Assembly (NCBI GenBank): GCA_021229015.1
Contig: CM037794.1
Location: forward strand, 44,266,644-44,330,643
Length of the DNA: 64,000 bases
Origin: Solen grandis
Lineage: Eukaryota; Mollusca; Bivalvia; Adapedonta; Solenidae
Reading direction: 5' to 3'
The notes beneath the pieces were generated by a model. The model saw only the letters and a program-made list of their open reading frames with translations, had not been told where the DNA came from and ran no database searches. This document shows positions 35,261 to 44,984 of this stretch, in pieces (position 1 is the first letter of the stretch; every line of letters starts with the position of its first letter). The position numbers and the translations under genes were made by a program.

Positions 35261-35742
35261 TGGAGAAGAAGAAAAAAATGCCTTCAGTTGTTTTTAATCA
35301 AATAATGAGTAGATCTATCAGTAAAAATGGAATAATAAATACAAAAACAGAAATCTAAAATTCTAAAAATAAAAAATCTAAAAAAAAAAGAAATAAAGCA
35401 ATAAACAAGCCATGACGGAATGTGGAGACTCATAATAAAATATCTTCTCGAATAAATAATGTATATAATATAATGACAATGATGTTAAATCAGCCTATTT
35501 ATAAAGACATTAAAACGTGACTTCTTTCAAGTCTATTACTTTGAAATCATCACATAATTAATCAATATAATTTCCGGTGTTGTTATACATTTAGAATAGT
35601 CTAATATATTGTTATGAAAAGCATATTTTATAAAATATAAAGTAATTTTGAGTAGCATAGATAGGTAAAAATAAGCAATAAATATTTGCTAAATCAAGAT
35701 GGCGGCTTCCGACTGATAAAGATACATGTACGGTAACTAGAT
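35261..35742. other. Downstream flank of the B-box gene, nothing recognised
   Basis: A-rich intergenic sequence with no feature I can support. Confidence 0.4.
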
Positions 35743-35746
35743 TGAA

Positions 35747-35817
<71 letters not shown>

Positions 35818-35819
35818 AG
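35743..35819. repeat. (AAAT)n microsatellite
   Basis: About 18 uninterrupted AAAT units. A tract of similar length is at 45,996-46,074. Confidence 0.95.
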
Positions 35820-35867
35820 ATGAATTCATAAACAAATAAAATGCTTTAATATGAAGTTAAAAAATGT

Positions 35868-35932
35868 TGGCTTGTGGTAGAACGGTGGTTCTACCCGGGT
35901 ACCTCTGTGTACTCGGGGTCTTCCTCCACCTG
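35868..35932 (+). mobile_element. SINE body fragment
   Basis: 'ggcttgtggtagaacggtgg', 'ttctacccgggtacctct' and 'tactcggggtcttcctccac' match the SINE at 12,708, ending in an A-run. It lies just beyond the 3' end of the B-box gene. Confidence 0.75.
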
Positions 35933-35992
35933 AAAAAAAAAAGAACATTCAAGATGGCGGCTGTGATATAAACATGAAGTAAAGTCTTACGT

Positions 35993-37705
35993 TCAGTTCT
36001 CTGTCAGCTGGAATTCCTGCACGTGATCACTCCATCTACCGCCCACGTACATTCGGTCTCCCTTGGGACTGAGGCCGATGGCCTCGGGCTGCTTACACAA
36101 ACCGTCTTCATCCCCCAGGATCTGTGTGGACCGGTCACCTGTAGCGGTCACAAGATGGACGGTTCCATTAACAAAACAGACAAACACTGTCCCCGCCCTG
36201 TCCACTGTAACACCGCGGGGTGTGTCCAGTCCCTTCAACTTGGTCATCACTGAATAGTCACGTATACTAATACTGGTCAGCGTGCCTTTCCCATTGTCAG
36301 AAACATATAAGATCCCGGAACAAGGACTGACCGCGAGGTACCATGGTTCATAAAACTGTTGAGCCCCGCCATGATCTGTCTGGAGTCTCCACAGGACTTG
36401 TCCGTCCAGGTCCAGAATCTCAACTTTCCCCTCGTATTTCCCCGGCCGGCCATAACTCACCGCGAGTTTTCTGTCCTGAGTGACCTTGATTCCCCGACAC
36501 CGACCTTTAACAGAGATGACCTTGTCCGTGTCCGTGATCTGGTCATTGGTCACACTGATGTAACGGAGGCTACTGGCACCAGGCATGGTAACGATGAGGT
36601 CACGAGTTGCTGATTCCTCGGTGACGTCACGGGGCACGAGCGCCGTGTCCCAGGGAGGGAAGGGGAGGCGGATCCGAGATACGATCTGGTTACGTTTTGT
36701 GTCGACAAGTTTGACAGAATCGTTCCTGAAGTCACAGAGGACGACTTTGTCCTGATCCAGAACACAGATACCTGTGATAATACATGTCTTGTCTGACTTA
36801 CTTCTCACTTGTATATTCCTCACGTGTTTTACCTTCATGTCATGTCGGCGGACGTGCAGCTTCCCAAGGGTTTTAAATGAAGACTGCACGTTCTGTACTT
36901 GCACGTCCGGCTCAAATCTGTACCGCGTGACCCTGTTCTTTGAATGTATTGACTCGATCTCTGACTGAAACTCCGCCATTTTCTTCTCAGTTTTTTTCAT
37001 AGCGACAAAGAGTTTATTATTTTGGTTTTTATTTAATTTTTCATCGAGTTCTGCAGAAAGATTCTGCAGGTCGGTTTCCATGGTTACACAACTCCTGGAT
37101 ATATTGTCCATAACTGATATGTCGCTTACGGCTATTTGATCAATTTCTCGCACAATAGTCAGTTCCAGTTTATCAAAGAATCTTACTAATTCCTCCTTCA
37201 TTTGCCGAACCTGCGACCTCGTCTCCTCTTTAAGTTGTTCAATGGCGGCCTTGTTTACGTCTGCTGTTTCTTTGTTTTTCCTCACTCGCTCAATCAATTC
37301 CGACATGTTATCACGGAGATAGGAAAACTCCCGACTGTTTCCGATGTCTTTCGTCTCGTCTAGAATGAAACATACACCACAATTTCCATGATTTAAAGTC
37401 ACACACACAGAACAGAGAATGTCTTTGTGTTTCTTACAGTAATGCTCCAACAAGCGACCATGTTTCTTGCATTGTTCAGTTAAGGGGTCAGTTGGTATAA
37501 CTTTCTCCTTTGGCATGGACACTTGATCTAACATCACGTGGTCTCTCCATATTAATGGGACACAGTGAACTTTAAAACAACTCTCGCACAAGTGATGTTT
37601 ACAAGTGTCGCAGAAGCCTTGTGCAGATCTGGATTTTCCGCCAACACTACAAGGATAACAGAGGAGAGGATCACATTCCTCGGACAGATTTGTGGCTTCA
37701 GCCAT
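35993..37705 (-). CDS. TRIM-like B-box / coiled-coil / beta-propeller protein without RING
   Basis: 570 residues from ATG 37,705, with no internal stop and higher GC than its surroundings. A first B-box-like zinc module uses Cys16, Cys19, Cys32, Cys35, Cys40, Cys43 and His47. A second B-box uses Cys79, His82, Cys90, His93, Cys98, Cys101, His106 and Cys109. A long charged coiled coil follows (about 130-255), then propeller-like repeats from about 300: ITGICVLDQDKVVLCDF at 310-326, EPWYLAVSPCSGILYVSD at 453-470, TPRGVTVDRAGTVFVCFVNG at 495-514 and PEAIGLSPKGDRMYVGG at 540-556. This order is that of TRIM/NHL-type proteins (cytoplasmic, often ubiquitin- or RNA-linked). With no RING, E3 activity cannot be assumed. 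The open frame runs 70 codons further upstream, but that part crosses a splice acceptor (37,776) and an antisense LTR, so this ATG is preferred. Substrate unknown. Confidence 0.9.
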   Translation of the reverse strand: MAEATNLSEECDPLLCYPCSVGGKSRSAQGFCDTCKHHLCESCFKVHCVPLIWRDHVMLDQVSMPKEKVIPTDPLTEQCKKHGRLLEHYCKKHKDILCSVCVTLNHGNCGVCFILDETKDIGNSREFSYLRDNMSELIERVRKNKETADVNKAAIEQLKEETRSQVRQMKEELVRFFDKLELTIVREIDQIAVSDISVMDNISRSCVTMETDLQNLSAELDEKLNKNQNNKLFVAMKKTEKKMAEFQSEIESIHSKNRVTRYRFEPDVQVQNVQSSFKTLGKLHVRRHDMKVKHVRNIQVRSKSDKTCIITGICVLDQDKVVLCDFRNDSVKLVDTKRNQIVSRIRLPFPPWDTALVPRDVTEESATRDLIVTMPGASSLRYISVTNDQITDTDKVISVKGRCRGIKVTQDRKLAVSYGRPGKYEGKVEILDLDGQVLWRLQTDHGGAQQFYEPWYLAVSPCSGILYVSDNGKGTLTSISIRDYSVMTKLKGLDTPRGVTVDRAGTVFVCFVNGTVHLVTATGDRSTQILGDEDGLCKQPEAIGLSPKGDRMYVGGRWSDHVQEFQLTEN

Positions 37706-37775
37706 GGTTACGTCTTTGTTGAAGATGGTCAGACGTCGATATCCGGTAGCCGGGAACACGTCAGAACGCACAGTG

Positions 37776-37800
37776 TCTGTTAAAAGAAATGAAAAAAACT
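37776..37800 (-). other. Splice acceptor before the coding exon of the B-box gene
   Basis: On the minus strand 'tttcatttcttttaacag' precedes 'acactgtgcg', a pyrimidine-rich acceptor 70 bases before the ATG. It implies a 5'-UTR intron and explains why the open frame upstream of 37,776 is not coding. Confidence 0.6.
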
Positions 37801-37832
37801 TCAAATATACAAAAAAACAAAGCGAAACTTGA

Positions 37833-37982
37833 TGTAGCCGGGTACAGGTATTTGGTGATAAATCAATAGGCAAATTAAGCCACGAGTGTCTCGATAGCTC
37901 AGTGGTAGAGCGCAAGAACGGTAGTCATGAGGCCCTGGGTTCGAGTCCCTGTCGGGACATGATTTTTTCACCACCTGTTACA
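37833..37982 (+). repeat. Left LTR of the miniature element
   Basis: 150 bases, TG...CA. Its second half is a tRNA-like sequence; a T6 run lies 14 bases before the end. Confidence 0.85.
37888..37960 (+). promoter_or_regulatory. tRNA-like Pol III unit inside the left LTR
   Basis: A seven-pair acceptor stem GTCTCGA/TCGGGAC, a D-arm, A-box TAGCTCAGTGG (37,895-37,905), a T-arm and a perfect B-box GGTTCGAGTCC (37,938-37,948) are present. The anticodon stem has one mismatch in this LTR and none in the right LTR. The seven-base loop ACGGTAG lacks U33, so decoding function is unlikely. T6 at 37,963-37,968 could stop Pol III. Confidence 0.75.
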
Positions 37983-37984
37983 TT

Positions 37985-37997
37985 TGGCGCCAAACGT
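37985..37997 (+). other. Primer-binding-type site
   Basis: TGGCGCCAAACGT starts two bases after the left LTR. The relative at 19,164 has TGGCGCCCAACGTGAGAC, close to the complement of the tRNA-Lys(CTT) 3' end. The match here is shorter and one base off. Confidence 0.65.
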
Positions 37998-38092
37998 AAA
38001 TACCTACTGTTTGATATAGCTACTGCTTCGGCACCTCAAGAACTTTTCACAATGTTCTTTGTCTCAGAGAATTCGGGACGAATTCTAAATTT

Positions 38093-38104
38093 GGAGGGGG
38101 AATA
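38093..38104 (+). other. Polypurine tract
   Basis: GGAGGGGGAATA directly before the right LTR, the position expected for plus-strand priming. Confidence 0.65.
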
Positions 38105-38252
38105 TGTAGCCGGGTACAGGTATTTGGTGATAAATCAATAGGCAATAAGACATGAGTGTCTCAATATCTCAGTGGTAGAGCGCAGGAACGGTAGTCCTGA
38201 GGCCCTGGGTTCGAGTCCCGGTCGAGCCATGGTTTTTTCACCACCTGTTACA
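38105..38252 (+). repeat. Right LTR of the miniature element
   Basis: 148 bases; same ends as the left LTR. Its tRNA-like unit (38,158-38,230) has an intact B-box (38,208-38,218), an A-box with a G-to-T change and a weaker acceptor stem. Confidence 0.85.
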
Positions 38253-39010
38253 TAACGATAATTGCCATTTTCTTCAGCTCAAAATAGGTCCAAATCTAAA
38301 ATATTTTGTGGAGAGTATATGAACAAAAATTTAGTTCGTGAAGAGATCTTTGTAGTTGTGTTTAGATTTTGAAGATCGGACTTCATTTGGCAGCAGTACA
38401 AAGTTTGGTACTTTATCGAAAAATCGTAAATAAATTTTGGTTCAAACTCGCGATTTCTTCCGTGTTCATTCTCTAAGCAATCACTTTTTAACTTAACCAG
38501 TGTTCTTTCCTAAATACGGGCAAGAAGGTTAACAAATGTTATCAGCCTATTATATATTGAGTTTTCCCCATGAATATTAAAAAAAGAAGAAGAAAAAAAT
38601 ATCGCACTTCATTTCTTATCTTCAAACTTTATATTTTCATTTTTTAACACACTCTCTCGATCAAATTCGATTAAGGCTGTTATCATCAAATAAGGTCAGG
38701 AGATATCCCTTTGTAATACAGAAAACGATTGTTTTGTATTAAGTTTCTTCTTATTCCAAACTTTCTGACAACGTATTTCACTTTTATATGTTAATAATGT
38801 TTGAATAAAGTTAATATCAATCAATAATGTCTGCAGTTGAAACCAGTACTCTTACTAGTTAAGTTAAAAGCGAAAACCGAGATGCCGCTTTGCGGTTCTA
38901 GTTAACATATGTTACTTGTCAGTACTTTTGAGAAACAAATTAATTAATTAATTAATTGTAACCCAGTGTTGTCAAAGAAGAACAATGAATGTCGATGATA
39001 TGAATACTTA
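38253..39010. other. Intergenic, nothing recognised
   Basis: AT-rich; a short (ATTA)n tract lies near 38,938-38,957. Confidence 0.45.
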
Positions 39011-39016
39011 AATTAA

Positions 39017-39490
39017 AGTTTGTTTATTCCATTTAACAAGCGAAAAACATTTTATGACATAAGTTTTAGTACTGTAGGTCAAAGGCTTTGGAATCAACTT
39101 CCATTGACCATCAGACAGTCGACATCCTTGGACGTGTTTAAGAAACTCACTATGTTAAGGACTTTTACAAACTGTTTTAATTGCGGTACTTTTCATAATT
39201 TATACTGACTTTATATTGGAATAAATACCACATTTTATTATTTAAATAGTATAGTATATTTATATTTTTTTAAATACATCTTTAAAATATGTTAAAAAAT
39301 TTTTTTAATTTTTCATGATTTTTTTCCTATTATTATTATCTGCTTAATTAAATATATATTTATTTATGTAAATATTTCAAGTTGTGTTGTATATGTCTTA
39401 TGGATTTTATATTTATGCATAAAATGTACAACGCCATTGAATATGTATTCATCATAGAAATAGGCGTTTAACCAAATTAAACAGTTTCAG
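39017..39490 (+). mobile_element. 5'-truncated LINE 3' end
   Basis: The frame to 39,208 reads 'PFNKRKTFYDISFSTVGQRL', 'WNQLPLTIRQSTSLDVFKK', the conserved C-terminus of jockey/CR1-type LINE ORF2 (FSxxGPRLWNxLP...F), followed by TGA. About 280 bases of 3' UTR follow, ending 'cagtttcagtttcag' exactly where the GTGA array begins. It is from a different LINE lineage than the one at 19,660. Confidence 0.8.
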
Positions 39491-39495
39491 TTTCA

Positions 39496-40377
39496 GGTGA
39501 GTGAGTGAGTGAGTGAGTGAGTGAGTGAGTGAGTGAGTGAGTGAGTGAGTGAGTGAGTGAGTGAGTGAGTGAGTGAGTGAGTGAGTGAGTGAGTGAGTGA
39601 GTGAGTGAGTTGAGTGAGTGAGTGAGTGAGTGAGTGAGTGAGTGAGTGAGTGAGTGAGTGGTAGTGAGTGAGGAGTGAGTGATGGTGAGTGAGTGAGTGA
39701 GTGAGTGAGTGGTGAGTGAGTGAGTGAGTGAGTGAGTGAGTGAGTGTGAGTGAGTGAGTGAGTGAGTGAGTGAGTGAGTGAGTGAGTGAGTGAGTGAGTG
39801 AGTGAGTGAGTGAGTGAGTGAGTGAGTGAGTGAGTGAGTGAGTGAGTGAGTGAGTGAGTGAGTGAGTGAGTGAGTGAGTGAGTGAGTGAGTGAGTGAGTG
39901 AGTGAGTGAGTGAGTGAGTGAGTGAGTGAGTGAGTGAGTGAGTGAGTGAGTGAGTGAGTGAGTGAGTGAGTGAGTGAGTGAGTGAGTGAGTGAGTGAGTG
40001 AGTGAGTGAGTGAGTGAGTGGTGAGTGAGTGAGTGAGTGAGTGAGTGAGTGAGTGAGTGAGTGAGTGAGTGAGTGAGTGAGTGAGTGAGTGAGTGAGTGA
40101 GTGAGTGAGTGAGTGAGTGAGTGAGTGAGTGAGTGAGTGAGTGAGTGAGTGAGTGAGTGAGTGATGGGGAGTGAGTGGTGAGTGAGTGAGTGAGTGAGTG
40201 AGTGAGTGAGTGAGTGAGTGAGTGAGTGAGTGAGTGATGAGTGAGTGAGTGAGTGAGTGATGATGTAGTGAGTGATGTGGTGAGTGAGTGAGTGAGTGAG
40301 TGATGTGAGTGAGTGAGTGAGTGGTGAGTGAGTGAGTGAGTGATGTGAGTGAGTGAGTGAGTGGATGTGAGTGAGTA
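39496..40377 (+). repeat. Long (GTGA)n array, ~880 bp
   Basis: More than 200 tetranucleotide units with scattered one- or two-base slips, denser toward the right end. It starts at the last base of the LINE 3' UTR, so it may be an expanded retroelement tail. Its true length is uncertain in any assembly. Confidence 0.95.
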
Positions 40378-40864
40378 TGAATTTATACTCTCACGAGTGA
40401 AGGAGGATGTATTTTAAATGATATTTCAGAGTTCCAAATAACGTGCGTATCGGTGTAATTTACCCATCAAAATTAATTAGAAACGCATTCGGATATAATT
40501 TTATATATTTGATGCGTATGTTTAAGCACACTCCTATTTGATTACGCAAGGAATAAAAAATCATAGCGTTATTGTCTTTGCGGTTTCTACTTGAAAAACG
40601 AATTGACTGGGTTCCGATCAGAATCTGCTAATTTTAGAAACCAAAACTGATCTACAGCAACACCTGCATCGTCTAGGCGCTTGGTAAATATACACCTAAT
40701 GGATTAGCTTTATGGACGCAAACGTTTATCTAGTCTGAAATAACTTATCCTTATTTACTCTCTTCAAACTAATTCAGACACGAAAGTAGTCAATATTGGA
40801 TTATTCAAAACTGAAAATCTACAATTTCTTTGTTACAACCGCATCCATATCAACGAAGTCGAAG
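40378..40864. other. Intergenic flank
   Basis: Nothing recognised between the GTGA array and the next open frame. Confidence 0.4.
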
Positions 40865-41266
40865 ATGAGCCCATTCATCGACGAAATCATCAAAACGGTA
40901 ATTAAAAAGAAAAAAATGGCTCACATTAATGTTAATAGTTCAACTCTGGAGAATTGGCAAAAGGCGCTTCCGTGGTTGCGTATAAATATAATAGAGACTG
41001 AAAACGAAGTGCAGATGAAATTTGCAACATGTGAAAAGTTTATCTGGGCAAATGATGGAGCTGCTATTATTAAAAAGTCAGCACTTGAAAGGTACATAAG
41101 TTGTAATACTTTTGTAAATGCCGTAGTGTTAAAAGAAAAAAAAATATATTTCGCCATTCTCTGTCCATTTCGTGTATTCCGTGATTTGCGAAATGGACGT
41201 CATTTAATTGAGATGCTATCGGCAAAGTCAATAAATATCACAAATGTAAAGTGTTCTCTAGGTTAA
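40865..41266 (+). CDS. Unrecognised 133-residue open frame
   Basis: ATG 40,865 opens MSPFIDEIIKTVIKKKKMAH, ending at TAA 41,266. The composition is mixed and protein-like (a WQKALPWLRI block, two FxxC pairs, a CPFRVFRDLRNGRHL block), unlike the low-complexity frames nearby. The frame is also open for 23 codons upstream without an ATG, so an upstream exon is possible. I recognise no domain, signal peptide or membrane segment. It could be a single-exon orphan, a transposon remnant or chance. Confidence 0.3.
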   Translation: MSPFIDEIIKTVIKKKKMAHINVNSSTLENWQKALPWLRINIIETENEVQMKFATCEKFIWANDGAAIIKKSALERYISCNTFVNAVVLKEKKIYFAILCPFRVFRDLRNGRHLIEMLSAKSINITNVKCSLG

Positions 41267-41969
41267 AGGAAAAGTATTGATATAATCATACATTTATATT
41301 AAAATCACAGCTAAATAATGCCGTAATTGGAAATTCAAAAGTTCATTTCTCTATTTTCGGTCCATTTCGTCAGAGTGGGAAATACTTATCAATGTGCGTA
41401 TTCGACTGGGGGTTTGTTGACTTTTTTTTTCGTAACAAGTTTTCATTCGACTGTTGGAGCGATAAGATTGTAACGTCAGAGCGTTAAGCACTTGCTCAAC
41501 AAAGAAAATTCTCCGTTGATAATCTCTAAATGATTTTCAATATTAAAAACTAGTACATATAAATGATCTTTGAAAAGAATATATATATGTTGCTTACTCA
41601 AATAACTCATCGTATATCTTAGCTTAACAGAACTTTATGAAGTTGTAAATCTAAATCTAACTATTTAGCATCATCCGTTAAAGTATAACTTGAAAACATT
41701 CTGTGTAGGTATTATTATATAAAAATAGAATAATGTCACGTGTCTTGAGAAAAATGTCAAGGATATCCAATTTTATCAATTCAGCTTGATTAGTGGGTTC
41801 CGTGTACCATAAAAACTTATAAATTATAGGATGCACAAGGTGAAAGACATACTTTTTCACATCTTTATGTTTTTAACTTCTGAGCGACAGCAATGCATTT
41901 ATCTATCCGCTTGGGCATAACTAATAAATAACTTAAATTTCTTCTTTGCGGATTAAACTTTGCGGACCA
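41267..41969. other. Intergenic, nothing recognised
   Basis: AT-rich sequence; no supported feature. Confidence 0.4.
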
Positions 41970-42445
41970 CATCTGATGTTATATCACACAAAGTCACATC
42001 ATCCTGGTACAGGGTCCACACATTATGTGATATCACACAATATATATATTTGGTATGATACCACAGTTAAATCATCCTGACACAGTGCCCACACATTATG
42101 TGATATCACACAATAGATCTGGTATGATACCACAGTCACATCATCCTGACAGGGCCCACACATTATGATATCATAAAATAGATATATGGTATGATACCAC
42201 AGTCACATCATCTGACACAGGGCCGACACATTATGATATCACACAATAGATCTGGTATGATACCACAGTCACATCATCCTGACACAGGGCCCACACATTA
42301 TGTGATATCACACAATAATCATCTGGTATGATACCAAACTAAGTCACATCATCCCGATACAGGGTCCACAAATACTTTGATATCACACCATAGACATCTG
42401 ATATGATACCACACAAAGCCACATCATCCTGATTCAGGGCCCAGA
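41970..42445. repeat. ~70-bp minisatellite built from a SINE-like segment
   Basis: Six to seven units carry 'gtcacatcatcctgacacag', 'ggcccacacattatg', 'tgatatcacacaata' and 'tggtatgataccaca'. The 'ggtatgataccaca' and 'catcctgacac' words are the minus-strand body words of the SINE at 21,966 and 44,525, so a SINE piece seems to have been amplified in tandem. Confidence 0.85.
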
Positions 42446-43640
42446 CATTCTGTGTTAACAATTTTAGGATCTAGTGGTGGTTTTGAAAGAGTGAGGTTTC
42501 AGTTCTGCTATTTTTTTCTGTATGTGCACAAATGGTGTATTTTTATTTTACTTTCTTCCAAAAATACAACGAGTTTAAAATATTATCATGCAAAGTTCCT
42601 TCTGCTGAAATTTGAACCAAACGTACTAGTGATAAGTCCACATATGTGTACCCATAATTTCAATGTGTCAACACCGGTCTGAATGAATGCCAGCTAGTGA
42701 CGTCACAGTCTCTATTTATAGATTGCCCATAATTTATGATATCGATTTGGCGATATCCCCTACAGGCGTGACAACCAGTACCAAAAGTATAATGTCGCAG
42801 CGAGCGGCTCGGGGCTAACTGTTGAAAAACTTCACAAAACCAGGCCACCATGGATTTTAATCAATGTTCCTTCAGTATGTAAAAAATATCGAATAATACA
42901 TTTCACAAGCTTCACTGTCCTTTTTTGTTATTAGCGTACTTCACAGAAATGTTCTTAATAGCAATACAAAAAGTCAAAATAAACATTTAATACTCAGATT
43001 ATGTGTGTGCATTAACGTGTAAGCCTCGTTATGCAGTAAGAAATACTTCTGATACCCTAGATGGCTACTTTGACCAAACATCTACTTACCTTATGGATCA
43101 TATGAACTATTCCTTTCCTTTTGAATGTATGGAATTATAAACATCCCATCCAACAATGTTTACATGGCGCTGTGTTTGTCCTCAATAAGTGTGTAAAACA
43201 GTAGAATAAACACACTGCGATTACTTTGTTAGTTTGTATAAGACTAAACTGCCGCGTAAGATATCATTCTCGGGATCTCCCCGTCAGGCTAGAACATGAC
43301 TGTACTATTTCGTTTCCGAAAAGCTACTTTCTTTTTCGCTACCATGAAGTAACCCGTTAAAAGCGAAAGCACTGTATCAATGTTTACCGATACTCCAATA
43401 TACAGCGTTTATTCACCAAACACTATAGCTGGTGCGTGTATAGCTATATAGTACATACACAAAGACCTGAGTGTATACATGCCCTGCTGTACGAAGAAAT
43501 ACACAAACAGTGAACACATTTAAGATTATATTTATGTTCCTTGAGACTACATGATATAATCAAGAAGGCGGAGCCCAAGCGTCTATGTCGTGTAGTTAAA
43601 ACCAATCATGAACTAATCTGTTTGGCGCAGGCTGTTTTCT
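42446..43640. other. Intergenic; short block shared with the 53.2-kb repeat
   Basis: No gene. At 42,735-42,800 the minus strand ('gagccgctcgctgcgacat', 'ggttgtcacgcct') resembles 53,255-53,320 and 62,218-62,280. The rest is unremarkable. Confidence 0.45.
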
Positions 43641-43675
43641 CTCACATATACGTGACCAGGAATCGAACACAGAGG
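43641..43675 (-). mobile_element. tRNA-like SINE head remnant
   Basis: On the minus strand 'gtgttcgattcctggtcacg' holds a B-box-like word beside a SINE-type junction; the body is not clear. It directly borders the minisatellite. Confidence 0.4.
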
Positions 43676-43684
43676 CACTGGTTA

Positions 43685-44140
43685 GAGGCGAGGTGGCTTG
43701 AAGTCAGCGGTCTGGCAGCCTAGTATCCTGGTGGCGTGAAGTCAGCGGTCTGGCAGTCTAGCATCCTGGAGGCCTGAAGTCAGCAGTCTGGCAGTCTGGG
43801 GGCATGGAATCGAAGTCAGCTGGGCCGGGTTAAAGTCAGTGGTCTGGCAACCTAGCATCCTGGTGGGTCAGTGGTCTGGCAGTCTAGCAGTCTGGTGGCC
43901 TGAAGTCAGCGGTGTGGCAGTCTGGAGGCATGAAAAAGTCAACGGTCTGGTAGCCTAGTGCATGGCGGCGTGAAGTTGGTAGCCCAGCAACCTGGTGAAG
44001 TCAGCGGTCTGGTGGCCTAGTGGCATGGCGGCGTGAAGTTAGTGGTCTGGTAGCATAGCCTGGCAGCGTGAAGTCAGCGGTCTGGTAGTCTAGTGACATG
44101 GGGGCTTTTAGTCAGCGGTCTGGCAGCCTAGTGGCATATT
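43685..44140 (+). repeat. GC-rich ~38-bp minisatellite
   Basis: About a dozen imperfect units carry 'gaagtcagcggtctggcagc' and 'ctagtatcctggtggcgt'. Unit length varies because of small deletions. Base composition is strikingly GC-rich against the surrounding AT-rich DNA. Confidence 0.9.
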
Positions 44141-44524
44141 TTCTGTACATTTTAATCTATATTTCTAAAGATAAAATGATAATAATAAGATTCGCTCATA
44201 TTCTCTATGGGAATCTCTAAACCAAACGGCCAACAACGGATTAATTTGGTAAAATGGCATACATCATTGCGTAGAGGAAATATTTAGACCCGCTGTTTGT
44301 AAATGATACATACACATGTTATTAAAATATTCTAAACTGGCTTACTTTGTTTAAGTTGTGCTTCAAAAACTCGTGCGTCGTCTTTGAAACTTTACATCAA
44401 AATTAAACTTTTTTTCCAGATCGAGATGAGTAGTATCGATAAGAGAACGGGGCAGATGTCAGTTTCAAGTATTTAATGATCGTGTAGGAGTCAAGTGCGG
44501 TATTTTAGCGGTCGGGAAGACTTG

Positions 44525-44835
44525 CTTGTTTGTTAGTTGGGTTTTGTGTTCTCCAATTTATATTTCAGTTATTTGGAAACTAAGTCTACTTGAAATATTT
44601 ATTTATTGTACTGACACACTGCAGTATGACGCAGGACACGTGTGGCATGATACCACATCCGGTGATATTATCCTAACACCGGTCCAAGCAACCCTATAAC
44701 TACCCTGTATAGATATTAAGCATCAAACGGGGAACTCCTATTGCAATTTGTCTCGACGTCGGTATATCGCTATCGGATACCGAATCAACGACCTACAGCT
44801 TCCAAGGTACGTAGAAATTATAAACTTTCGGTCAC
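44525..44835 (-). mobile_element. tRNA-derived SINE
   Basis: Reverse complement of the 28,498 family: tail 'gcttgtttgttagttgggtt', then 'ttatttggaaac', 'ctgcagtatgacgcag', 'gtgtggcatgataccacatc' and 'ctaacaccggtccaagcaac', reaching a worn head near 44,800. Confidence 0.75.
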
Positions 44836-44984
44836 CGGGGACAGTGTTGTACATGTTCGTCGAGCTTGGTCGGGGTATTTTTTGTGATCATGTTTGATAG
44901 TGTTAAATTAATCCGGTGTGGTAATATCCATTTAAATCAAGACAATCAGCATTATTTGATCTGGAGGGTTATTGACGAAGATAG

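Larger units (their letters stand above)
37833..38252 (+). mobile_element. Miniature LTR retroelement (TRIM-type) with tRNA-like units in both LTRs
   Basis: The left LTR is 37,833-37,982 and the right LTR 38,105-38,252. Both start 'tgtagccgggtacaggtatt' and end 'caccacctgttaca', about 93% alike with a 2-base indel and about 10 substitutions. The 122-base interior opens two bases after the LTR with TGGCGCCAAACGT (37,985-37,997), a primer-binding-type sequence. It closes with a purine tract, 'ggagggggaata' (38,093-38,104). No protein could be encoded, so movement would need another element's enzymes. No clear target duplication is seen ('cttga' left, 'taacg' right). It lies in the presumed 5' intron or promoter of the B-box gene, in opposite orientation. 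Confidence 0.85.

Noticed and set aside
37706..37915. 70-residue N-terminal extension of the B-box protein
   Set aside because: It crosses a good splice acceptor at 37,776 and is antisense to the LTR and its tRNA-like unit; composition changes abruptly at the accepted ATG.
37888..37960. Genuine tRNA gene
   Set aside because: It lies inside an LTR repeated 272 bases later and the anticodon loop lacks U33; read as an LTR-borne tRNA-like unit.
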